Below, piece by piece: positions 34,739 through 41,894 of a stretch of DNA of 64,000 nucleotides. Made by a program: the position numbers and the translations under genes. The DNA lies in the NCBI RefSeq assembly GCF_003325455.1, contig NZ_CP025198.1, forward strand, positions 186,001 to 250,000, read 5' to 3'. Below the pieces are notes generated by a model. The model was not told where the DNA came from. It was given only the letters and a program-made list of their open reading frames with translations, and ran no database searches. Origin of the DNA: Acidipropionibacterium virtanenii (lineage in GTDB: Bacteria > Actinomycetota > Actinomycetes > Propionibacteriales > Propionibacteriaceae). Numbering within the stretch: position 1 is the first letter of the stretch; each line of letters begins with the position of its first letter.

Positions 34739-37018
34739 TCAGCTCCTCAACTCATCAGAGACGGTCCGGACCACCGTGCGCAGGTCGAGCCACCACTGCT
34801 GGCGGGGACGCCGGTGCTGCGGGTCGACCAGGGAGTTCATGGTCTCCATCGCGCCCGCGTAGGTGCTTCCGTCGCGGATCCCCATGAACCAGGCGCCGTC
34901 CTGATCGGCCGCCAGCTCGTCGTCCACCAGGTTCAGCGCGCGGTAGCTGAGCCGGGTGGCGAGCAGCCGGTCGAAGGGGGACGGCGACCCGCCCTGCTGC
35001 ATGTGCCCCAGCACGGCCGTGCGTACGTCGTACATCCCGTGCGACTCCTCCTCCATCATCTGGGCGAGGAATTCGGTGGTGTAGTTCTTCGAGGCGTTCT
35101 CGTTGCGCACCGCCAGGAACAGCCGGCGTCCCTTCGCGAAGGACTCCCGCAGCCAGTGGACGTCGGTCACCAGATCGTCCAGGCTGATGCCGTCCTCGTT
35201 GAGGTAGATCCGCTCGGCGCCGGCCGCGATCCCGCTCATCATGGCGAGGTAGCCGCAGTTCTTGCCCATCGTCTCCACCACGAAGCAGCGCTTGGAGGCG
35301 ATGCCGGACTCCTTGATCTTGTCCATCGCGTCGACGATGACGTTGAGCGCGGTGTCGGCGCCGATCGACAGCTCCGAGCCCGGCAGGTTGTTGTCGATAC
35401 TGGCCGGCACGCAGACGGTGGGGATCCGGAAGGCGGGGTAGCGGTCCCGCTCCGTCGTCATCTTGTGGACGCCGTCATAGGCGGAGTAGCCGCCGATCAC
35501 CACCAGTGCGTCGATCTCGTTCTTCTCCAGGGCCCGGCTGATCGCGTACAGGTCCTGGGTCGCCGGCACCTCGCGGCGGGTCCCGAGCATCGCGCCGCCC
35601 TCGCCGGTGAGCCCTTCCACCTGGCTCCAGGTGATCTCGGCCAGGTCCCCGGCGGCCAGGCCGACGAAGCCGTTGTGGATGCCGATCATGGTGTGGCCGC
35701 GGGAGATGCCCAGCCGCACGAGGGCGCGCATGGCCGTGTTCATGCCCGGGGCCGGCCCGCCGGCGTGCATCACCCCGATTCGCCTGTAGTCCTTCTCGGG
35801 GCTGGTGCGCACCGGATCGGCCAGCTCGGAGAAGATGGCGTCCATCTCGGTGAAGGAGTGCCCGCGCATCCGCATGGCGTCGCGGTACCGCCCGGCCTCG
35901 ATGAGCTTGGGCACCTCCTGGGTGTCTGCGACGGCCTTGACCAGGGACAGCCGCTCGGAGCGGTTGGACCGGGTGCCCACGACCATCCCCTCGGACTCGG
36001 GGGTCGCGGTGAGCACCTCGTGGACGGCGTTGTAGCCCAGCCAGGTCGACGCCCAGCGGTCGTAGGCGCTGGGTTTGCCGCCGCGCTGGACGTGGCCCAG
36101 GATCGTGACGCGGGCGTCCTCGTCGAGCCGGTCGGCCAGCACCTGGCGGACGTACTCGGCCTTGATCGGACGGCCCTCGCGGTCGGTGGCGCCCTCGGCG
36201 ATGATGACGATGGAGTCGCGACGGCCCGACTGGCGCCCCTTGCGCAGCTCGGCGCACATCTCCTCCTCCCAGCCCGGGGCCGGGGGCTGCTCGGGGACCA
36301 GGACGTAATCGGCCCCGCCGGCGACCGCACTCATCAGCGCCAGGTAGCCGCAGTGGCGTCCCATCACCTCCACGACGAAGGATCGCTGATGGCTGGCGGC
36401 GGTGGAGGCGAGATCGTCGATGGCGTCGACGATCCGGTGCAGGGCGGTGTCGGTGCCGATCGTCATGTCGGAGCCGACGAGATCGTTGTCGATGGAGCCG
36501 ACGAGTCCGGCGATCATGAGGCTGGGATGCTCCTGGGCGACCTCCTCGGCCAGGTCGCCGCGCTCCACGAGCTCGGCCACCAGTCCGGACCATTCGTTGC
36601 GCAGCAGGTTCAGGCCGGTCAGCGACCCGTCGCCGCCGATCACGACGAGCCGGTCGATGCCCCGGTGCAGCAGGTGGCGGACGGCCTTGAGGCGTCCCTC
36701 CCGCTCCCGCATCTCCTTGGAGCGGAAGGTGCCGATGACGGTGCCCCCGCGGTTGAGGATCGAGCCGACGTCGTCCCACCCGAACTTCCGGATCCCGTCG
36801 CCGCCGTCGATCATCCCCTGGTAGCCCTCGTAGATGGCGTAGACCTCGGCGCCCACGCTGAGTGCCGAGCGCACCACTGCCCGCACCGCGGCGTTCATGC
36901 CCTGGGCGTCGCCGCCGCTGGTGAGGATGCCGATCCTTACGCCGCGGCCGTCGGGCAGGACGGGGGTCCGGCTGGTCCGGTCGAAGATGCGCTGTTCGTC
37001 ACGATCGTCGTTTCGCAC
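34739..37018 (-). CDS. Tandem (eukaryotic-type) ATP-dependent 6-phosphofructokinase, 759 residues
   Basis: Phosphorylates fructose 6-phosphate in glycolysis. Most bacterial PFKs have about 320 residues; this one is a fused duplication like animal and fungal PFK-1. The N-terminal half (about 28-400) has an intact ATP site (GILTSGGDAQGMN, VVIGGDGSLTG), the catalytic loop GLVGSIDNDLVGSDMTIGTD, MGRHCGYLAL and HVQRGG. The C-terminal half (about 410-755) keeps effector-site-like motifs (GGPAPGMNTAMRALVRLG, SIDNNLPGSELSIGADTAL, LGHMQQGGSPSPFDR). Its ATP and catalytic residues are altered (GGYSAYDG). The end, QQWWLDLR, matches the vertebrate QWWLKLR. GGDGS favours ATP over pyrophosphate. Confidence 0.93.
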   Translation of the reverse strand: MRNDDRDEQRIFDRTSRTPVLPDGRGVRIGILTSGGDAQGMNAAVRAVVRSALSVGAEVYAIYEGYQGMIDGGDGIRKFGWDDVGSILNRGGTVIGTFRSKEMREREGRLKAVRHLLHRGIDRLVVIGGDGSLTGLNLLRNEWSGLVAELVERGDLAEEVAQEHPSLMIAGLVGSIDNDLVGSDMTIGTDTALHRIVDAIDDLASTAASHQRSFVVEVMGRHCGYLALMSAVAGGADYVLVPEQPPAPGWEEEMCAELRKGRQSGRRDSIVIIAEGATDREGRPIKAEYVRQVLADRLDEDARVTILGHVQRGGKPSAYDRWASTWLGYNAVHEVLTATPESEGMVVGTRSNRSERLSLVKAVADTQEVPKLIEAGRYRDAMRMRGHSFTEMDAIFSELADPVRTSPEKDYRRIGVMHAGGPAPGMNTAMRALVRLGISRGHTMIGIHNGFVGLAAGDLAEITWSQVEGLTGEGGAMLGTRREVPATQDLYAISRALEKNEIDALVVIGGYSAYDGVHKMTTERDRYPAFRIPTVCVPASIDNNLPGSELSIGADTALNVIVDAMDKIKESGIASKRCFVVETMGKNCGYLAMMSGIAAGAERIYLNEDGISLDDLVTDVHWLRESFAKGRRLFLAVRNENASKNYTTEFLAQMMEEESHGMYDVRTAVLGHMQQGGSPSPFDRLLATRLSYRALNLVDDELAADQDGAWFMGIRDGSTYAGAMETMNSLVDPQHRRPRQQWWLDLRTVVRTVSDELRS

Positions 37019-37174
37019 GGGACCAAGTCTGCCGGTTGGTCGTCGCCCGTGCGAGGGCCGGGTCCCGATTCGGACGAATTGTCAGGACGTTTGGACGAGT
37101 GTAGGGGTGGGGCCGCGACGCCGCCACGGGGCGGACCCGCCCCCCACCGCGACAGTGCTCAGGCGCCGGACGGC

Positions 37175-38569
37175 TCAGAAGAAGCTGCCGTCGATGTCGG
37201 CGACGGCCACGACCTTCTGATTGACGAACTCCTTGAGCCCCAGGTCGAGCAGTTCGCGTCCGTAGCCGGAGCGCTTCACCCCGCCGAAGGGGATGTCGGG
37301 CGCGACGCCGGTGGGCTGGTTGATGAAGACCATTCCGGTGTCCATCCGCCGGGCGACGTCCTGTGCGCGTGCGATGTCGCTGGAGAACACCGAACCGCCC
37401 AGCCCGAACGGCGAGGCGTTGGCGATCCGCACGGCGTCCTCCTCGTCGGCGGCCCGGTACAGCTGGGTGACCGGTCCGAAGAACTCCGTCCTGGCGGTCT
37501 CCGAGCCCTCCGGGATATCGGTGAGCAGGACGGGCCTGACGAACGCCCCCTGCTCGGGGACCGGAGCCCCGATCGTCTCGACCGTGACGCCCTCGTCCCT
37601 GGCCGCTTCCACCTGTTCGGCGAGGGCATCGGCGGCCTGCTGGGAGGACAACGGCGCCAGCGTGGTCGCCGGATCCATCGGGTCCCCGGCGACCAGCCCC
37701 GCCACGCCCTTGCGGTAGTGCTCCAGGAACTCGTCGTAGACGGAGTCGACGACGATGAGCCGCTTGGAGCTGGTGCAGACCTGGCCGGCATTCCAGTGCC
37801 GGCCGAGCACGGCCCAGTCCGCGGCCTTGGCGACGTCGGCGTCGTCGAGGACGACGAAGGCGTCGGAGCCGCCGAGCTCCAGGGTCGACTTCTTGAGGTT
37901 CTTGGCGGCGATCGCGGCGATACTGGCCCCGGCGCCCTCTGAGCCGGTCAGCGCCACGCCGCGGACGCGTGGGTCGCCGAGGATCTGCTCGGAGGCGTCG
38001 TGGGAGGCGTAGATGTTGGTGAACAGTCCCTCTGGGGCGCCGGCCCTGAGCATGAGGTCCTGGAACTCGGCGGCGGCCTGCGGGACGATCGAGGCCTGCT
38101 TCAGAAGGACGACGTTGCCGTCGGTCACCAGTGGGGCCGTGGTGCGCACGATCTGGTAGTAGGGGAAGTTCCAGGGCTCCACGGTGTAGATGATCCCCAT
38201 CGGATCATTGACCAGGGCCACGTCGGTGTCGCCGTAACCTTCAGCCTTGATATAGCGCGGCGCCAGAAGCTGGGCGCCGTGGCGGGCGTAGTACTCGAAG
38301 ATCTGCGCGGTCACCTCGACCTCCGCCTCGGCCTCGGAGATGAGCTTGCCCATCTCCCGGGTGAGCACCTCGGCGTAGTGGCGATGGTCGGTGCGCAGCA
38401 GATCGGCGGCCTTCTGCAGGAGGTCTGCGCGCCGCCTCGGCGATGTGGTGCGCCACTGCCGGAAGGTGGCGTCGGCTTTCTCGATAGCGCCGTCGATCTG
38501 TTCGGCGGTGGCTGTCGGGAACTCCTTGACAGCCTCGCCTGTGTACGGATTGGTCGTGGCGTACGCCAT
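37175..38569 (-). CDS. NAD(P)-dependent aldehyde dehydrogenase, succinate-semialdehyde type
   Basis: About 464 residues from ATG 38569 (GAGGAG upstream). Oxidises an aldehyde to the acid. Features are PWNFPYYQIVR with the catalytic Asn, the cofactor loop GVALTGSEGAG, general-base Glu in STLELGGSDAFVVL, nucleophile Cys in NAGQVCTSSKR, and FGGVKRSGYGRELLDLGL near the end. The LELGGSDAF form and overall length are those of short succinate-semialdehyde dehydrogenases (GabD/Sad). It could serve 4-aminobutyrate breakdown, but no transaminase is adjacent. Related aldehydes cannot be excluded. Confidence 0.9.
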   Translation of the reverse strand: MAYATTNPYTGEAVKEFPTATAEQIDGAIEKADATFRQWRTTSPRRRADLLQKAADLLRTDHRHYAEVLTREMGKLISEAEAEVEVTAQIFEYYARHGAQLLAPRYIKAEGYGDTDVALVNDPMGIIYTVEPWNFPYYQIVRTTAPLVTDGNVVLLKQASIVPQAAAEFQDLMLRAGAPEGLFTNIYASHDASEQILGDPRVRGVALTGSEGAGASIAAIAAKNLKKSTLELGGSDAFVVLDDADVAKAADWAVLGRHWNAGQVCTSSKRLIVVDSVYDEFLEHYRKGVAGLVAGDPMDPATTLAPLSSQQAADALAEQVEAARDEGVTVETIGAPVPEQGAFVRPVLLTDIPEGSETARTEFFGPVTQLYRAADEEDAVRIANASPFGLGGSVFSSDIARAQDVARRMDTGMVFINQPTGVAPDIPFGGVKRSGYGRELLDLGLKEFVNQKVVAVADIDGSFF

Positions 38570-38739
38570 GTCATCGCTCCTCAAATGGTGGCCGGAGCGT
38601 GTCGCCGGATCCCGGGCGGATGAGCTCGTGATCCGGCCCGCCCCTGTGTTCCGTCTGTCCCCACCCAGTCTGGTGGCCGTGATCGGACGATCAAGGGGCG
38701 GCGGCGATCATCACCGGGTCGTCGAGTGGGTAGTTCCGG

Positions 38740-38800
38740 CGTCATTGTGACGGTGTGGGGCGAAGTCGCCCCACAGAATCACAACGTCCGGGCCACGGCG
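38740..38800. repeat. Inverted repeat, family C copy 1 (with flanking shared sequence)
   Basis: TTGTGA-CGG-TGTGGGGCGA (38745-38763) faces TCGCCCCACA-GAA-TCACAA (38766-38784), an inverted repeat with a symmetric internal bulge and a central GAAGTC. It overlaps the 3' end of the AbiEi-like gene. Similarity to copy 2 extends beyond the palindrome (CCGGCGTCA before; CACGGCGTCC after), so the repeated unit is about 70-80 bp. Confidence 0.85.
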
Positions 38801-39761
38801 TCCGGGGTGTGGGGAGGTCGGGATCAGAATCCGCGCAGCGAGGGCAGCGGCGCGGCGCCCCCTCCCATCCGAAACGGCGCAGCACGGCCGCGACCTGTGC
38901 GGCGACCTCGCACGGACGGCTGAACAGATCCGACCATCCGAAGCGGAGCGTGACCATGCCCATCAGCAGATGCTTGACGTCGCGCCGGGCGTCGCGGATC
39001 TCGCCCTGTCCGCGGTGCCCCAGCATGCCGTCGAGTTCGGCGATGGTCCGGTACTGCTCGTAGACGACGTCGGAGACGCTGTGCTCCGAGACCGATCTCT
39101 GCCTGGTGCCGACCGGCAGCCCGTGGGGGCGCTCCACATCGCGCAGGTAGCGGGTCTCCAGCGCGCTCTGGGCGCCTGTCGTGACCACCGCCAGGCATTC
39201 GGCGACGGCACGTCGGTTGGGCAGCCGGGTCGCCCGTTCGAGGGCGGCTGTCAGGCGCTGCGGGGTGGTCTTGCGGTCGCTGAGTGCCTTGCCGAGCAGG
39301 GCGCTGATGCCGTCGGCGGTGGCGAGCGAGCACAGGTCCAGGACTGTCTCCTCCACCGAGGAGTGCGGCGGGTTCCCGATCCGGGCGCGCGTCCCGCGGT
39401 GGAAGGCCCACGGCCATGCCGTCCCGGTGGCGGGGCGGCGCCGGTAGTGGGCGTCCGCCGGCGCCCAGATGTCGATCCTGGACGGTCGGGGCGAGATGCC
39501 GACGAGGTACGCCGCAGCCTCGCCGCCGACCGAGGATCCGGGGCCGCCGATGAGCAAGCCCGCCCACGCCAGCTGCTCCCATCCGGTGGGACATGTGCTG
39601 TAGACGCCGCGTGCGATCCGGATCCAGGTGCCGCGATCCAGGAGCCCTCGGACGCCGTCCGTGGTGAGCCCTCCATCGAGGGCCTGTCGACGGGTGATCA
39701 CGCCCGCCTGATCACCTGCCAGCCGCAGCAGAGGCTGCGGGATCTGAGTCGTGGGCTTCAT
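38742..39761 (-). CDS. AbiEi-like HTH / DUF559 (Vsr-like) domain protein
   Basis: About 339 residues from ATG 39761. The N-terminus (ITRRQALDGGLTTDGVRGLL, then GTWIRIARGVYS) is the AbiEi-type antitoxin winged helix. The C-terminal part (VVYEQYRTIAELDGMLGHRG, then RDARRDVKHLLMG, LRFGWSDLF, VAAQVAAVLRRFGW) is the DUF559/very-short-patch-repair-like nuclease fold. Its ELDG and RD.RRD residues sit where the nuclease acids lie. The family is common in actinobacteria; function unproved. The last codons are encoded inside repeat C1. A second C repeat lies upstream of the gene, as do four GGACAACAC sites. No toxin partner is adjacent. Confidence 0.75.
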   Translation of the reverse strand: MKPTTQIPQPLLRLAGDQAGVITRRQALDGGLTTDGVRGLLDRGTWIRIARGVYSTCPTGWEQLAWAGLLIGGPGSSVGGEAAAYLVGISPRPSRIDIWAPADAHYRRRPATGTAWPWAFHRGTRARIGNPPHSSVEETVLDLCSLATADGISALLGKALSDRKTTPQRLTAALERATRLPNRRAVAECLAVVTTGAQSALETRYLRDVERPHGLPVGTRQRSVSEHSVSDVVYEQYRTIAELDGMLGHRGQGEIRDARRDVKHLLMGMVTLRFGWSDLFSRPCEVAAQVAAVLRRFGWEGAPRRCPRCADSDPDLPTPRTPWPGRCDSVGRLRPTPSQ

Positions 39762-39812
39762 GACAGGCAATCGTGGTGGGTGAGTCGGGCCCGGGGAAGA
39801 GTCTGCGGCGCC

Positions 39813-39875
39813 CGGACAACACCTCGGGCCGTTCGGACAACACATCCGGGATCGGGACAACACTTCGGACAACAC
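39813..39875. promoter_or_regulatory. Four phased GGACAACAC sites upstream of the AbiEi-like gene
   Basis: CGGACAACAC at 39813, 39834 and 39866, and GGGACAACAC at 39854, all in one orientation with offsets of 21, 20 and 12 bp. They lie 52-114 bp upstream of ATG 39761. Roughly helical spacing suggests cooperative binding of a regulator, possibly the gene product itself through its N-terminal HTH. Confidence 0.55.
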
Positions 39876-39939
39876 CCTGTGGCGATCCGATGGGTAACAC
39901 GTCCAATGTCTGTGGCGCGGTGCCGTCACCTGCTATTGC

Positions 39940-40015
39940 CCCGGCGTCATTGTGACGGTGTGGGGCGAAGTCGCCCCACAGGGTCACAGTGTTCGGATCA
40001 CGGCGTCCAGGGCGT
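39940..40015. repeat. Inverted repeat, family C copy 2
   Basis: A direct copy of C1, 1.2 kb away in the same orientation. It is identical over CCGGCGTCATTGTGACGGTG and on through TCGCCCCACAG, and diverges afterwards. The palindrome is at 39950-39989. It begins about 25 bp downstream of the stop of the proline-rich protein gene (40039, minus strand), a terminator-like place. Confidence 0.85.
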
Positions 40016-40038
40016 GGCCCGCCGACTGACGTCGTTGT

Positions 40039-41538
40039 TCAGCACTGGCTCGTGGAGAAGGCCGAGCTGCGCACGATGATCTTCGTGACGTCGCCCCCCG
40101 AGACGAGGAAGTCCATCTCCGAGCCGTCCGAGGAGATCGCCAGTACCTTCTCGACCGCCTCGTACGGGTAGCTGCTCGTGACGTCGGTGAGCTTGCTGCC
40201 GTAGATCTGGATCAGCCGCGACAGTGACGTCCCGATCCCCGCCCCGCTCTTCGTGCGGTTCGAGCCACCCTCGATGGTGAAGGCCTGGACCGTGCCGTCC
40301 TTGGTCCAGATGTCGGGCACGAAACCGCTGTAGGACGAGTACGGCGGGGTCGATCTGGTGCATGAGCCGCTGAGATCGCTGGGAAGCAGCTGGGTCGTCG
40401 ACAGGTCGTCGACGGCCTTGGTGATGTGCAGGGCGCCGAGACCGGCGGTGTTGAGCTCCGCGGTGCTCACCAGCCGGAAGACCACCTCTGGATCGCAGAA
40501 CTTCTGGTTCATCACCGCCGAGGTCTCCACGGACTCCTTGCTGCCCAGCCGCATCAGCGCACTGCATTCGCTCTCGGTGGTGATGACGCCGTCCGGCAGC
40601 TTCTGCCACTGTCCACCGCGCGACGTCATCACCAGGTGGCCGCCGTCCTCGGAGGCCGACCGTCCGTCGATGGAGAAGTCGGACGCAAAGGCGACGGCAG
40701 TCCGACCGGTGGCCGTCAGCGAGACCCATGACACGTCCAGCGTGTTGTCGCCGTAGAGCTGTTTGACCAGCTCGGCCGTGGGCTTCGAGACGCCGTCATT
40801 GACGACGGTCCGGGAGCTCGAGGTGGAGAATCCACCGGCGCCGGCCGCGGAGGTGGCTGCGGCCGGCCCGGTGGCCGTTCCGGAATCACCGCCACGGGCG
40901 TAGCGGATTCCGAATCCGAGGCCCACCGCCACGACCAGCACGGCGGCCACGATGCCGATCGTGCGCCCGCGATGAGTCCCCGTCTGCTGGGGCTGCTGGG
41001 CCGGTGGAGCGGGCGACTGGGGCGCCGCGGGGAAGGGCTGAGGGTACGGGGTGGGCTGGGAGGTCGGCGGGTACGGGGACTGCTGGGGGTATCCGTAGGC
41101 CCCGGTGACCGTCTGGCCCGAGATGGCCGAGCCCGGGGACTGGGGGTACGGGGACTGCGGCGGGTAGGGGGACTGCGGCGGGTAGGGGGACTGCTGGGGG
41201 TATCCGTAGGCCCCGGTGAAGGTCTGGCCCGAGATGGCCGAGCCCAGCGTCTGGGGGTACGGCGACTGCTGCGGGTACGGGGACTGCTGTGACAGGGGAC
41301 CGGCACCGGGCGTCGCTCCGAAGGGCGTGCCCACGACCGTCGGTCCTGGCGGATTCTGCGCCCCGAGGGAGGGCTCACTCTGGGCGGACGCCTGCTCGGC
41401 GCCCGGCACCCACGACGGCCAGGCCGAATCCGCCGAGCCTCCGTGACTCGCGACGCCGCCTGTCGGCAGGGAGGCCTGCTTCCACAGATCGGTGGTGTCC
41501 TGCTCGTCCGCGCTCCGGGGCAATCTCTCGTCATCCAT
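40039..41538 (-). CDS. Single-pass membrane protein with proline-rich cytoplasmic repeats
   Basis: About 499 residues from ATG 41538 (AGGAGG nine bases upstream). The N-terminal 210 residues are acidic, then dominated by QQSPYPPQSPYP-type repeats that include two copies of a 37-codon unit (GSAISGQT.TGAYGYPQQS). One membrane helix (TIGIVAAVLVVAVGLGFGI) is followed by about 280 exported residues. This domain has no recognised family; two or more Cys are present (TESECSAL, KFCDPEV, SGSCTRS, TSQC end). Its position behind a Ser/Thr kinase gene with a similar Pro-rich region suggests a shared signalling or envelope role. Confidence 0.75.
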   Translation of the reverse strand: MDDERLPRSADEQDTTDLWKQASLPTGGVASHGGSADSAWPSWVPGAEQASAQSEPSLGAQNPPGPTVVGTPFGATPGAGPLSQQSPYPQQSPYPQTLGSAISGQTFTGAYGYPQQSPYPPQSPYPPQSPYPQSPGSAISGQTVTGAYGYPQQSPYPPTSQPTPYPQPFPAAPQSPAPPAQQPQQTGTHRGRTIGIVAAVLVVAVGLGFGIRYARGGDSGTATGPAAATSAAGAGGFSTSSSRTVVNDGVSKPTAELVKQLYGDNTLDVSWVSLTATGRTAVAFASDFSIDGRSASEDGGHLVMTSRGGQWQKLPDGVITTESECSALMRLGSKESVETSAVMNQKFCDPEVVFRLVSTAELNTAGLGALHITKAVDDLSTTQLLPSDLSGSCTRSTPPYSSYSGFVPDIWTKDGTVQAFTIEGGSNRTKSGAGIGTSLSRLIQIYGSKLTDVTSSYPYEAVEKVLAISSDGSEMDFLVSGGDVTKIIVRSSAFSTSQC

Positions 41539-41692
41539 CGACGCCAACCTCCTGTGTGAGAGACCCCAGCATCTTCGCACACAGTTCACACGGTGGAGTC
41601 GGACGGACCCACCGGATCGCATCCCGGAACGCGGGCTCACCCGAACGGGGGACACGGGCCTGAAAGGCGACGCCGACGTCTCTCCAGTGTCC

Positions 41693-41780
41693 TGTGTGCT
41701 TGCTTTGCGTCTCTATCTCCGGCGTTGGCCCTCTAGCAGGAGGGCCAACGCCGGAGATAGAGACGCAAAGCAAGCACACA
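41693..41780. repeat. Perfect 41-bp inverted repeat with 6-nt loop
   Basis: Left arm 41693-41733 and right arm 41740-41780 are fully complementary; the arms begin TGTGTGCTTGCTTTGCGTCT and the loop is TAGCAG. The arms are less GC-rich than the surroundings. It lies between the kinase stop (41895) and the start of the proline-rich protein gene (41538), both on the minus strand. It can therefore act as a terminator for the first or a leader structure for the second. Confidence 0.95.
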
Positions 41781-41894
41781 GAAATGCGTGATGGAAAGAG
41801 GCAAGGAAGCTATGTGGCGCGGGTGGCCCTCGCCTCCGCCGCTCGATGACGCCCTGCACTCCGCCGCTCGATGACGCCCTGGCCTCCGCTGTCG

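Noticed and set aside
34733-37942. 1069-codon open frame on the plus strand opposite the phosphofructokinase and aldehyde dehydrogenase genes
   Set aside because: It is the antisense shadow of GC-rich coding sequence. Its product is Gly/Val/His/Asp-biased with no domain, while the minus strand carries complete PFK motifs.
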